Shown: positions 1 through 11,481 of the stretch, one piece after another
Layout of the letters: each line of letters starts with the position of its first letter
How positions within the stretch are numbered: the first letter of the stretch is position 1
NCBI GenBank assembly: GCA_049999725.1
Contig: JBNGIS010016786.1
Span: 36,859-86,965, forward strand
DNA length: 50,107 nt
DNA from: Haplomitrium mnioides
Taxonomy: Eukaryota > Marchantiophyta > Haplomitriopsida > Calobryales
Direction of reading: 5' to 3'
The notes under the pieces: generated by a model
The model's input: the letters and a program-made list of their open reading frames with translations, nothing else
Told to the model about the DNA's origin: nothing
The model's database searches: none
Position numbers and translations under genes: made by a program

Positions 1-42
<42 letters not shown>
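1..42. repeat. (CT)n microsatellite
   Basis: Twenty-one uninterrupted CT dinucleotides open the window. The array may continue to the left of the window. No gene is associated with it. Confidence 0.98.
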
Positions 43-46
<4 letters not shown>

Positions 47-60
47 CTGTGACTCACATC

Positions 61-560
61 CTACAATAGAAGAAGAAAAGAAGAAGAGAAGGCAAAGAGG
101 AGGAGGAAGAGGAAGTGGAGGAAAAAGGGGAGGAGGAAAAAAAAAAGTGGGAGGGGGAAAAAATAGGAAATGATAAAATAAAATAATACAATAATAGAAA
201 ATAATAAAATATTAAAGTAATATATAATATAATATAATAATAGTAAAATACAATAATAATAATAATAATAATAATATTGCCTCTCTCCTCCTGCTGGTTC
301 CTCTTGAACTTCCAATCCCTTCTTGAATTTTTTCCTCGGAGCTACCCTGCGCAATGTTGAATTGTGCTTCGACTGCGTGTTGGTTGAATTGTGCTTCAAG
401 TGCGTGTTGGATACAAGGTAGGAGGAAGAGAAAGAAAGGAAAGATGGAAAAATTAGAAAGAATGGGAACAAAGAAGAATAGACAAATCAGTGTTATGATA
501 GAGTACAATAAAAGAATATAATAGAATAAATCGATAAAATAAAATACTAATATTATACTA
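61..560. repeat. Purine-rich and AAT simple sequence
   Basis: A purine-rich tract (AGAAGA/GGAGGA runs) is followed by AT-rich sequence with an (AAT)n array near 252-275. Another AT-rich stretch lies at 480-560. Open frames here translate to Tyr, Leu and Phe homopolymer-like runs, as simple repeats do. A short duplicated motif (TTGAATTGTGCTTC) occurs near 357 and 385. I see no gene. Confidence 0.85.
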
Positions 561-562
561 TA

Positions 563-3000
563 CTATATTCGCTGAAGATATAGAGTAAACAGAACATATA
601 TGACAGACTTTACAAGGGAAAAACGACATATAAGAATACAAAAGTAAAGCAATTTGCAAGCCAAGGGTGAAGCCTTTTGCTCCAAATCTTGTCGATGACC
701 TCTCGAGTGGTTTCTCTTCCATGCGTCGAACTGGGCCAACTCTCTAATGGTCTGAACCAATCTACTTTCTTCAGACTCTAGACGACTACTTAAATTGTTT
801 TGACCCTCTTTGCCCCCCTTGTGCACTAGGTTGATCAATCTTGGGCTCAATTTGTTATACTAGGCCAAGTTAAATACAAAAAATCGAAAAAAATCCAGCT
901 GACAATCTAAGATCCAATCTTGCTCTATTGGCAAATGGTCAATGAAAAAATTGTACAAAGCTTGAGGCTTTTGGTAAACATGCACATGAGCATCATCTCC
1001 TAGATGTTTAAGCTTGGCCGAAACAACTAGGCAATTGAAAACACTATGCATATTCTATCAAGGACCTCCACTTCCATCATCGAATTGCAAGTTGAAGAGC
1101 TTCATCCTCCGCTTGCCCTCTTTGGTCTAGTAGCACACAATCTAGTATTCGTCAGCTCGAGCGATTCTAGAGCCACCCGAATGATGAATGTTGTTTTTGT
1201 CCTTGTAGTAATAAAAAAAACAAATCAGATATTGAAAAGACTGTAAAGGAAAATTAAACAAGATAAACTAAAATATGAAAAAATCAAAATAGAGCTTACC
1301 AAATGTCGTGGTCAATGGCACAACAAACCTTCAAAAGAGCATCCTCCATGATGTTGAATTGTTGAGAAGACTTGATTATAGCAAAAGACCAAAAATCGGA
1401 AGTTGCAATGACTGCAAAAGAAGAAACCATGTCAAAAACATCATCCTTTGTGAAGGGTTTGGAATCATCATGCTTGCATTCTTTAAGGTTATAACTATAA
1501 GAAACATCAACAATAACTAAAGTGAAACATTTGGGTTTCACCAATCCTTTCAACAATCGAGCATTGGCCTCCCTGTGGACTTGATAAAATGCCACGTTGA
1601 GTCTATCTAGCTAGGACATTAAGTCCTCGTCTTGCTCTTCATACCCTCCTTTGATTGGAGGGGCAAAACTTCATTTTACTACCTTGCCTTCCACTCTCTA
1701 GCTTTTTGGCAATGCAGTAGAAAAGCAAGAGGGTAGGATACAAGAGTGGAGGTCTGGTCTTGATCTTTAGGGGCTTCTTTGACCCTCAATCTCTTTTTCC
1801 CTTTGGCAATGGCCGTCAATTTTTTGGCAAACTATCATTTGAACATTTTATCCCCTTGAATAGAACACAAAGGAAAAAATCAAAGAAGAAAACAAAAACC
1901 AAGAAATTGACTTTAAATAGGAACAAGTGTCCATGGGCGCATGGACACTTGAGTCTATCGAGCATGGACTCTCTAGTTCAAGCTCCCATAGACTTGAGTA
2001 TCCTTGCTAGTATGAACTCTCAAGTCCTTCATGAATATACACTTGAGTTCATGCGCGTATGGATACTGGAGTCCACACGTGCAGGGACACTTAAGTCCAT
2101 GCGCACATAGACTTGAGAGTCCTTGCGTGTGAACTCTCAAGTCCTACGCGCATGGCATCTTGAGTCCATGTGTGCATGGACTCTCAAGTCTAGAGGAGCA
2201 TAGACTTGATAACCTTTAAGAAAACTCTAGAAAACTTTAGAAACAAAATTGAATGGGAAAAAAAAACTTACCAACAATTTCTCAAAGCTCAAGTGAAATA
2301 AGGACATCTTCAACTCCTCTATATGAATGGGATACTCCATCCTTGCTTCCTCTCACAAGCTCACCTCAGAGCAAAAAGATTTAACCATCACCCCAAAAAC
2401 TTTATGTCTTTCAAGTTTGTGAGATGTTTCTTCAATTGAAAGCTCTCTGGCTTCCACTTGTTTCAAAACAGAAATTTTGATTTTGTCAAAAAAGACCCAG
2501 AAGAGACCTCCACAATGTCCACTTTATCTCCTCCATTATCAAAGATCCTTTGGCCTTTGGCTTTCGACCCTTTGCCATATTTTTCTCCCACATTGTAAAT
2601 ATGCTTTGTTGTAACTTCGAGAGCTCTCCACTTCAGAATGTGAGCTGGAACCAATTGTATTAAGATATCACAATCTTCTCAAGAGTGGACTTTGGCTTTA
2701 TCTCCAAAGTCTCCAACACCAATTCTCTTTTTAATATTTGAGATGACACCATCCCACTCTCCATGTACCTCTGATGTCGCGCTTGGATGTGTCACTAGTT
2801 GTTGCACATGTAGTACTTCTTGCTTCTTCACTTACAAAAGTTTGATGCTTATGGAAAACTTGATCAAGTCTCTTTCTACTCGCTTTGCGTCTCGGTAAGC
2901 GTTGACAAAGTTTGACAAATATTGAGAAAATTGAAAACAAAAAAAGAAGTAACTATCAATGACTTAACACAACAAAATTTCAAAAGTTTAATAAGGAACT
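563..3000 (-). pseudogene. Decayed spliced gene, unknown product, copy 1
   Basis: The product is not recognised. Coding-like blocks read on the minus strand: about 2940-2272, 1595-1300, 1180-860, and possibly 850-563. Two blocks end in good splice donors on the minus strand: GTAAGT with GT at 2271-2270, and GTAAGC with GT at 1299-1298. The palindrome array at 1925-2215 would therefore lie in an intron. The 1595-1300 block reads smoothly (contains ANARLLKGLVKPKCFTLV), and the 1051-860 block contains GDDAHVHVYQKPQALYNFF. A second copy at 30885-32560 keeps the same order and the first donor. Stops within the blocks mark it as a pseudogene. It could be an accessory gene of the CACTA-like element or a captured host gene. 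Confidence 0.45.
1925..2215. repeat. Palindromic minisatellite array 1
   Basis: About ten imperfect units at roughly 30-bp spacing. Each is close to the palindrome GAGTCCATGCGCGCATGGAC plus TC; clear units start near 1928, 2090 and 2163. Single units can fold into hairpins, and flanking ACTTGAG/CTCAAGT links are also complementary. The array sits in the inferred intron of the minus-strand gene. Confidence 0.85.
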
Positions 3001-3039
3001 CTTCATGTTTTCAACCTTTACTCTAAGCCAAAAGATGCC

Positions 3040-3103
3040 ATGGAGTCCATATCCCCCTAGACTCTCTAATCCATGCGCGCAAGAACTAAGGAGTGTAAGC
3101 GCA
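3040..3103. repeat. Short palindromic array cut by element 1
   Basis: Two or three further GAGTCCAT...AGACT-type units, including CCATGCGCGC near 3071. They end exactly where the LTR of element 1 begins, so element 1 inserted into or beside this array. Confidence 0.6.
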
Positions 3104-4343
3104 TGTCAGACCTTCCTCTCCGTCCTTAGCACTTCAAGAGGCGATTTAGGAGAGAAAGTGTGACAGAGTATAAAAGGGTTTTTTTATGAGATGGTCTCAT
3201 GAATGTATTTACCACTCTGTGGTTTATCGTATTCTATCTCTCTTAATGTATATGCCCATGCAACAAAACCTCCAAATGATCCTTTCTTGGTCTTACCTCC
3301 AGATCACGAGTATTGAATACCAATCTATTCTCCTCTTTATTCTAGAATTTCTTCTCCCATTCCTCAAGGGATTTAGAGATTTGGATAGAACTTGCTTCCA
3401 AATGTAACTACTATAACTACTCTCTACTCTAGGAAATTCACAGTTCTATTGCTCTTATCTGAAACTCAGCAACCTCCTTGGATAGTGTCTTCACAATTCT
3501 CCACCTCTTTGAGCTTCGATATCACACCCTGCTTCTTGGCTATCTTACTACCCTTTGTTACCACCACCGAGGTCTCTCCTCAATGTTATTCTGCACATCG
3601 CAACTCCACTCACCTACGGCAAATAGATAGATTCACCTCCATTGTCCAGAGGGCTTGGATTTCTTACTCCCCAGCTAGGGAGATGGCACTCTCCGCCACC
3701 GGTACCCTACACTCCACCCTTATCGCCCCTCCTGCCGTGCACTCCCCTTCGAAGAGATGGAAGCCTCTTGGCTTGCTTACTACGGTCAGGGAATCAATCT
3801 CAGAAGATTGACTAGGCCTTACACCACCTCTGTGGCTGACAGAGAGGATTGCCTCATTGGGTGATGCAGTTCTCAATTCAAACCTCAGCTTGTTGGGCTT
3901 CTTCCGATAGAGTAACAACCTACCAACGCTAGGCCCGTGGATGCAGATGACTAAAGAAGTGGCGCTCTTCGTGAGTATTCTTGTTGCTTGGGCAAATCCA
4001 CCCCACACTAGAGCCTCTTGCTCTCAGCTGGGTCTACCTTGCCGGTCCAAGTCCCCTTCCCGAAGTACCCACGCTTGCCTCTGCACTCTCACCTCAACCT
4101 CATTGGGCTCCTGCTATAACTCCATGCCTTCACTCCTTGTAATTTGACAACCCCTTCTTTGTGTTTTCGGCATGTTTATATATTCTCCTCCATAGGTGCC
4201 AATTGCTTCGTGTTAGCAAGCAGTTGGACCCTCTACAGCGCTGGTTTTGTTGCTGCTTTGATTCTTGTTTCTTCTTTGTAATTTAGTCGGTGCCCAGTGA
4301 TTGTGGCGCCGAGAAATTTAAATCTTGCTTAGGTGGTGGGAGG

Positions 4344-4348
4344 TCCAT
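4344..4348. repeat. Target site duplication of S1 (left)
   Basis: TCCAT, repeated exactly at 8491-8495 on the other side of S1. The uninterrupted right LTR has a single CCCAT at the corresponding position near 16609. Confidence 0.9.
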
Positions 4349-7300
4349 TGTTAGGATCCAGGATGGGAGGCCAAGTGCACACAAGAAGTTGGAAAAAGAG
4401 GGTCACACGGAAGTTAGGAGCGATACGAGGATACAAGAGGCAATAAGAAAGCGACAGCGGACATGGTCCAGAGCAGGAAGCCAGCAATAAGAAAAGTTTT
4501 AGGAATAGATGTTAGAAAATATCTTAGTTTTTAGAAATGCCATCGTAGGATCAGTATATTCTTTTTGAATCAGGTACCAAAAAAACGACTTCAAGGACAA
4601 TGGCAGCTCAGAACAACAATGAAGGGGAAATGGTGCTCCCGCAAAGAAAAGAGAAAAAGGAAGTAGTCGCACCCCACACCTCCCTGCGTAATGTCCTCGT
4701 ATGTGTGTGTGAGTGTGTTTTGGTTGTAAATTAGGAAGCTAGTTCTACATGGGAATATATATATATATATATAAAAATACAAGAATCATAACAAATTAAG
4801 GAAGTAAAAGGGATTACCTTAGCTACCAAGCCAAACCAAGGAGAAAAAGATGGGCTAAAATGGATGGAGAAGATCATTTTGATCCAAAGGCTTACATTGA
4901 AAGGAGAATTCCCGCCGGTGGGAATTAGGGCCATTTTGATAAAGAGAACCAAGGGGAAAATTTTGTCTCTCTTTCTTGCGCCGCGCAGCTTGGTGGGAAT
5001 GAGTTTGTTGGGGCTTGAGGCTAGAGAAGCGCCGCATGAAGGCATGAGTGTAAATTGTTGTGGTGATCCCAATGGACGATTGCTCTAATGGGATTGTAGG
5101 CATGTAACTCTACAGATTCGAGTCGAATCCCGAGCTCGCTCTCTCCTGTTCTTGCGCGGTGTCTTTCTTGTGGGAAGAAATTTTGGCTAGAGGTTGCTCG
5201 AGTGCCGTTCTTGGCGATGCTGATTTTGGAGGGGCTAAAGAAGACTCATAAAGGCATATATACTATGTTCTCGTTGGAGGTGTGGAAAGAATTGTTCCCT
5301 TGAGGGAGTTGGGTTGCTGCGTGGAGGCAATGCACATAAATGTTAAGATGAAACTTTCTTGTGGAACTCGTTAGTGTTCTTCTGTGCAGCGTATGGGTCC
5401 TGGTAGCCAAGGGGTCACAGACGGCAGTGCAGAACGAATGGTGGCAGATTGAAGGGAGTTGTAGATTGAGGGATGAAAAGGAGTGCTGCTAGCTTGAAGT
5501 GCAGGACTCTGGCAGCATGAGAGAGGTCGTCGTAAAAACACTGCATGGGAGTCAAGAGACATTGCATGGGGGGGCAAGAACGGTTGGGGAATGAATTGAT
5601 TAAGGTGGGTATTGGGGAAACATGTGGACCTGCGTAGACCCATGTTCCCCTTACCGTTAGAGAAGGAGGCTCGAAACCAAGAATCGCGGAAGAGGATCGC
5701 CATCACTGAAGGTCGAGTTATTCTGGAATGTATGGGCAGTGTAAAAGAAAATGAAGCTGGCTCCAAAATTCGTGATTAGCAGCATACAGAGGAGAAAGAG
5801 GTCGTGTGGTGATTCGGCTCCCCATATGAATGCAGCTGGACAATGCCGACATATATGAGTAGAGGCATGCAAAGAATGTTGATGCAGGAAGCAGCCCCTA
5901 TACAGCGCTGGAGCGGTGGTCTGAAGGCACCACCTTAATTCCATGCATCGCCAGAAAAGGGTGACTTGAGATTGCGGTTGATGTGAATAGAGAAGAGCGG
6001 GAGCTTGACGAAGAGGATCGGCGCCTTGTATGAATTGATTGGGTAGGAGATTCTGAAAATGGACCTTGGTGGGGGCATAGGGAGCCACTGCAGCAATGTG
6101 GCCTATGTACCCAGTTCGAAAGAGTAGCCCCATCGATTTGGTGAGGAAAATGGTAATTATTCAGGGATCTACAAAAGAAGGAAGGAATTTGACAGGACTA
6201 TGATGCAGTCATAGCCTCCTTCGCATCAACGCTTGCTCTCCAACCATTCCTCTTACTGTGATCTTAAGAACATAATCTGAGCTCACGGCGACTGGTCGCA
6301 GCTCGTGGTCATAGCTGCGAATTTGAAAGCGCGAACTTGAGGATTATTCAAAAGGAATGCTAACGACATAGATGAGAAGAAAAGAACCGGTTGAAGGTTG
6401 TGACAGTCGAGATCCCCCGATTCTGGTTTCAGCCTACCTACATTTGAGTAGGGGCGACCCCCTTGAATTCTCTCTCATGTTGAAATTTTTGGGAGGATAA
6501 AAGTAGCAAGAACCAGAGAGAGAAACATCGTAGAGAGAGATCGAGTGGAGTCGGCGGCGCTGGATCTTAAGAGGTGGTGGGTAAAAGGATCTGCATGGGC
6601 GAAATTTGATTTTGGATGGGGGTCGCAGGAAAGGAGGAGGCGAGCTAGCGGATTTTCTTTCTTACCTAGCTAAGGTGCAGGTGGTGCTGAGGAAACTCTG
6701 CTTTCTCCTTGCCCCAGCCTTCCACGAAATCCGAAGGTTGTGAGCTGCAAGATGTGACCAATCCTGAGAAGGTCGTGGTGGTTGAATCGCTGGATCAACA
6801 ATAGACCACATTAAGAGTGCTTGAAGGAGTAGAAGCAAAATGGGAAATCTGTGCTAAGGTCAAGAATGACATTGATACCAAAATTGAATTCAAAAGAAAG
6901 CAGAGGTAGTGCAAAGGGAGTTATGGCGACGAAGTCTGGTAGAGAGGAGGAGTGAGGAGGTAGAGGGGACAAGAATATTTTTGTAGGTGCCAGAATACCT
7001 TCAAGGGTACCGCATGCTGAAGTTTTCCTGCAATCAAGGGAATAGAGTGGATATCACCTGGAATACATCGCGGAGACTTGAATGTACTACTACGAGTAGT
7101 GGGTTTAAAACCAGAAGTGACCGTTGGGCTGAATTAACGGAAGGTAGTAGCAATGGACTCAAAGGGTGATTAGCTACCGGAAGGTGGCATTGAAGGTTGG
7201 ATAAAGTAAAGTAGAAGGCTGAGTAAATATAAAGCAAGGACCTGGCTATTGGAGGGAAGAAAAGTGGTGACAGTTGAAGAAGAGTGGGATATTGGATATA

Positions 7301-8490
7301 TACACTTGGAGTTAATGGAGAAAGAGGTTGGAATAAGGAGAATAGAAGATTGGGAAAAGAGCAGACTATTAGTATGAGAGATGATTGGTTGGAGAGTTAA
7401 GGAGTAGTGAAGAGTAGGAAGGGCAGAGAATGGGATGGAGATATGGTTGACCAAGATAGAGAAGTCAGAAAGTTGAAGAGCTAACTAAAGAAAGCCAGAG
7501 CAAAAAAGGAGGGTGGATACACTGAGTAACAAGCAAGTGGTGTAGCAAGAGGGGTTGATTGCAGATTGGAGTGGAATAGTGGAGGTCCCGGAAGTAAAGT
7601 AGGAGATTGGAGGAGTTTAGAGGAAGACAAATTTTCATATGTATCCTGCAAGAAGGGAAGGAGTGATCGGTGGTGCAAGAGGAGTTCGAGGTGGACAGGA
7701 ATCTCATCGAGGTTGAGCTTGCTGGCTGGTAGTTAAGGTAATCGTAAATTGAAAATAATGTTGTTATATGTTCATGTGTGTGTTCAGTCCTTGTTCGTTC
7801 AGTAGAGTCGGTCGTGCATTCGGTATTCCAGGGAAGTTAACATGGGGCACTAGTAAGCCATCTTATGTGTGTTGGGAGTGAGTGGGTGATATAGTCTGTT
7901 GAGTGAAGAAGGGAGTGTACCATTCCCCTAGAGCTATGTTAGAATGAAGAGTTAGAGAAGTTCAAAGTGAGGAGTTATGCCCAAACATGGAAAGTCAAAC
8001 AATTTGAAAGTGAATTGGTAATATTTATTGGTTGTACCTGAATTCAGTAAAGTGTTGGTCATTATAGTGTGAATGCATGTCTTGTCTTGTCCTTCCTTGT
8101 CAAAACACCTAAAATCGGACGCTTGTGTTTTATTTCAATTCTGTTATGGGTTATTGTCCTTGAGCCAAAAGACCAGCCCGCACGCCACCAGTTGTTTGCA
8201 GGACCTACGCCGCCTTGAGGGAAAAGAAAAGTCCCCTCACGGCACTCTGGACTCTGGTGGACTCTCATCCCACCACGGTCGAGAGTATCCTTGGGTAGCC
8301 CGCCCCACGAGAGGACCTTGAGAGTGTAGAGTGGATACTGAAAACCTAAGAAGTAGAAGTTAGGTCCTCATCACTATACTACATACCACAACAACATCCA
8401 ACAACCATACCAATATCCGAGACCAGCGGGGTTCCCCCCCCCCCCCCCCCCCCCCTTTATATCCCGCTGGTGCTCCCAATAGACCTAACA
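4349..8490. mobile_element. Solo LTR S1 (4.1 kb)
   Basis: Starts TGTTAGGATCC and ends AGACCTAACA, giving a 7-bp terminal inverted repeat (TGTTAGG/CCTAACA) with TG...CA ends. It is flanked by the exact 5-bp duplication TCCAT. There is no gag or pol homology and no direct repeat of its ends, so a single recombined LTR is the simplest reading. The body contains an (AT)n run near 4759-4772, a long purine-rich stretch at about 6900-7740, and a C homopolymer near its right end. A non-autonomous large element such as a LARD is possible but less likely because the ends are not directly repeated. Confidence 0.85.
8432..8455. repeat. Poly-C homopolymer
   Basis: More than 20 consecutive C residues close to the right terminus of S1. 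The exact length is likely unreliable in the assembly. Confidence 0.9.
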
Positions 8491-8689
8491 TCCATCAACT
8501 TCGTGTGCGCACATCTCTTTCACGATTGTCGTTGGTGCTATTAGCTTGATTGCTTTGTCGTGCTCTTCTTTTTACAGCGTCAATCTTTGAGGTAGCGATA
8601 TCTGTTCTTGGCTCCCTTCGAAAGGTGAGGAAGTCTCCCGAGGGTCCGTTGACAGGACTGTTTCTAGAAGAATAGATTAGTCGGACTGA

Positions 8690-9430
8690 AAAGAATGATT
8701 GCGCTAGTCCGATGAATCCAGGTAAAATTGGTTTAGTGGTGATCACTCCGATGGTAGTTTCCAATGGGTAACAAGAGACTTCTCTGGTCAAACCCGATAG
8801 TTGACTTCTTCCGATAGAGTATCGATGATCGGACATCCGATGATTTGATCCAATGAAGTTGTGATCGGTCCGATGAGATGATACGCAACACATAGACCGA
8901 TTTTTGACTCGATGAGTCACCCTAAAGAAGATAGATAGGTCATCTAATAGAAAAGAGAACAGACCGACCCGATAAAAAGTATTTGAGCACCTCAATAAGC
9001 CTGATTGGAATCGATAGTCGTTGAAAGATCCGATCGCTGGCGGTAGGCTCTGGTGAAGAAGGTTCCGGCTAGATCTGATAAAATACTCCAATGCAGATAA
9101 GATCGGTGCGTCTCCAAACAAAACCTAGGTCTGATTCAAAGAGGAATATCGGTTTAACCCGATAACCCCAATCAGTCTCGATTGTTGACGATCGACCCCA
9201 ATGAGTGACTGTCATTCCGATGGTCAAACCCAATAATTGACCAAGCCCAATGGAGCACCGCCTGCTGCCATCTTTCAAGTGGAAGTTGGACCACCATGCC
9301 CATCAAAAAATTACAACTCCGTATTGTCGACTCTGCAACTTGTTAGGACCTCATGGAAATAATAGAACCCCGATAAAAGGATGAACCCGAAAGAATAAAC
9401 CTAAAAGACTCCGATCAGACCCATTAGTAC
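8690..9430 (-). promoter_or_regulatory. CCGAT-rich field in element 1 LTR
   Basis: At least a dozen CCGAT or CCGATG/CCGATA words (with decayed CCAAT and TCGAT versions) are scattered on the plus strand, reading ATCGG in the element's sense. The same field is at about 16790-17480 in the other LTR. A role as a dispersed factor-binding region is inference only. Confidence 0.4.
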
Positions 9431-10228
9431 CTGATGGAACATAGTGTCCCTCAACCCCTTGTGTCATCGCTGCCTCCCGGTGATCGTCGCATTCTTCATT
9501 CATTTTTCTTTCTTCCTCATTCTTTCCAATTCTAATTGTGTGAAGAGCGCCTCCCCTTCTTCTTGACATTGAATCCTACTACTACTATGATTAAGAATAA
9601 AGGACGTAACCTCTCGCCATTCCTTAAGCTTCTCTTCCATTGTTGAGTTGTTGATTCCAACCGGTTCTTCTAATTTTTGCCTCTCAGGCCTGAATTATCT
9701 CCTCTCATGATCTCCATGCCCTCAACTTCCTTGGCAAGTCCTCTCTTGGTGTAATTACGCCATACTACTGGTAACTATTAGCTTGCTTCTCGTACTTGGA
9801 ATCCAGTCATAATCTACTGTATGATCGGTTGTCACCACCCTTGGCTCTTATGTGACCTTGTTCTATTTCCATAACTAACATATGCATCTTTAACTCATCA
9901 AAAGAAGGTCTCTTTGCCCAAAGTTGTAAAAATTTGTGGTAACCCTATTTTGGACTGATTGGCATAACTCCACTCGAAGTGTGAAGCGTCCTTGCGAACA
10001 CCTTACCTTCAACAAAGTTTTATCTTGATCTTCATGGTTGAAAACTTCCTTGTAACTCGCTGGGATCACCAGTGTCATTGCTATCTGATTGTTGAGATTG
10101 TAGCGACTCACTTCCTCGGTGCTTGTTGTGCTCTTATTAACTATATTACCAAAAAACGAGAGACAATATTTATATACTATATATATTTATATATTTTAAG
10201 TTTTTTTATTATTAATTTTTAGATCGAT

Positions 10229-10242
10229 GGTCCCCTCCTCTC
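10229..10242 (-). other. Polypurine tract of element 1
   Basis: On the minus strand this reads GAGAGGAGGGGACC. It lies just downstream of the integrase C-terminal stop (about 10276) and before the 3' LTR, as expected for the plus-strand DNA primer. Confidence 0.6.
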
Positions 10243-10275
10243 GGCCTCCTTGAAGTGGTTTTGCTCCTCTTCACA

Positions 10276-11450
10276 TTAGAAATATTTTTTAAGCTGATCA
10301 CTGTGGACCCGACTACTGATTTGGTCACCTTGTAGTGTGGTCAGTTGTACTGTCCTATTGTTGTGCCTCCTCTGGAGAATGTAAGGTCCCATCCATCGTG
10401 TGTGTAATTTCTCGGGAAAGTGAATGAACATGTTGTCGTGGTGTAGCACTAGATCTCCTTCTTTCAAAAGTTGTGGTTGGAGCTTCTTATTATGTTGTGT
10501 CTTACTCAATTGTTGTTGGTGCCTGAGTCTTTGTTCCACCACCAATCATGTTTCTTCAAGGTGCTCTATTTGTTCCAGCCGTTCTTCTCGGCTTTCGGCT
10601 TCCCCTTATCATTCCTTGATCAACACTCATCCGGTGGGTATTTTGAACTCTACTAGTAACAAGCAGTGTTGTCCGAACACCAGATAATAGGGACTTTGGC
10701 CAGTGGTTGTCTCATAGGCTTGATTGTATGCAAATATCGTAGCGAGTAACTTCAAATCCCAATTTGTCTTACTAGCCACAACCGATTGGTTTAATATTTT
10801 CCTGATGATACCATTTGCCCTTTCAATTGACCCATTAGCCTTTGCATGATAAGCCATTGTCTTGCGATGCTTGACCAAATAGTGCTCTGTTAGCTCCTTG
10901 ACAACTTGATTCAAAAAATGGGTGCCTTGATCACTTACCAATTCTAGAGGCATGCCAAACCTGGTAAAAATTTGCTCGTATAAGAATCGGGTCACAATAG
11001 AAGCGTCATCTTTGTGTGTAGCCCTTGCCTCCACCCACTTGGTGGCATAATCAATGGAAAGTAAAATATATTGGTTCCCTCTTCTGGTGGTTAGTGAAAT
11101 CGGGCCGATGAAGTCAATCCCCCATTTCTCGAAAGGTGCCAGAGCCAATATCAAAATTAATGGGTGATGGGAAGACAAGGCTGGCTTTCCTGATTGCTGG
11201 CACGGATTGCACCACTTCACAAAGAAATGGGTGTCTCTGTGCAGAGTGGGCCATCAGTATTTAGCCGCCAAGATCTTTCGTATAGTAGTTTCGGTGGCAA
11301 AGTGCTTGCCTTCTTTATCTTCGTGCATGGCCCTCATAACGGTGGTGGCCTGGTCCGCTTCTAAGCATCGACGTACTTGTCCGTATGGACAAGACTTATG
11401 GAGCACTCCTTGGATCATCAGAAATAGCCGCACCTTTCTTAAAAACACAA
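10276..11450 (-). pseudogene. Integrase, element 1
   Basis: Inserts retroelement cDNA into host DNA. Reading down from 11450, an HHCC zinc-binding region shows MHEDKEGKHF and KWCNPCQQ, so all four ligands are visible. The catalytic core shows D in KWGIDFIGPI, D in LVSDQGTHF, and E in SIERANG, so the DDE triad is preserved. The C-terminal domain (10545-10276) contains GDLVLHHDN, RWMGPYIL and DQLKKYF, typical of Tat/Athila-like integrase tails. Core and tail lie in different frames near 10600, and the zinc-finger block is also offset from the core, so frameshifts inactivate the gene. It follows RNase H in the pol order. Confidence 0.9.
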
Positions 11451-11481
11451 TTGTTGCCTTCTGGGTCCATTCTCTGGAAAT

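Larger units (their letters stand above)
3104..10166 (-). repeat. Element 1 left LTR (3' LTR), split by solo LTR S1
   Basis: Begins TGTCAGACC. Residues 3104-4348 match 15800-16608, and 8491 to about 9940 match 16609-18057. The two parts are contiguous in the right LTR and separated here only by S1. Relative to the right LTR it has about 434 extra bases (3615-4048). The inner end is uncertain: a CGAGAGACA at 10158-10166 would give TG...CA termini, but it lies about 60 bp from the polypurine tract. Confidence 0.8.

Noticed and set aside
61-508. Open frames of 136 and 98 codons on the minus strand
   Set aside because: They translate simple repeats (Tyr, Leu and Phe runs) and have no domain.
1925-2215. 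CRISPR-like array
   Set aside because: The units are degenerate, palindromic and closely spaced, with no unique spacers of constant length; the context is a plant nuclear genome.
3165-3180. TATAAAAGG on the plus strand as an LTR promoter
   Set aside because: Element 1 is on the minus strand, so this TATA-like word has the wrong orientation for its promoter.
5371-6133. Overlapping open frames of 131 and 158 codons in S1
   Set aside because: Overlapping frames with no motif inside a solo LTR; chance in moderately GC-rich DNA.
8495-9121. 208-codon open frame on the minus strand, with a related frame at 16814-17236
   Set aside because: It lies in the LTR of element 1; presence in both places follows from LTR duplication. 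The right copy is shortened by stops and no domain is recognisable, so the CCGAT motif field explains it better.
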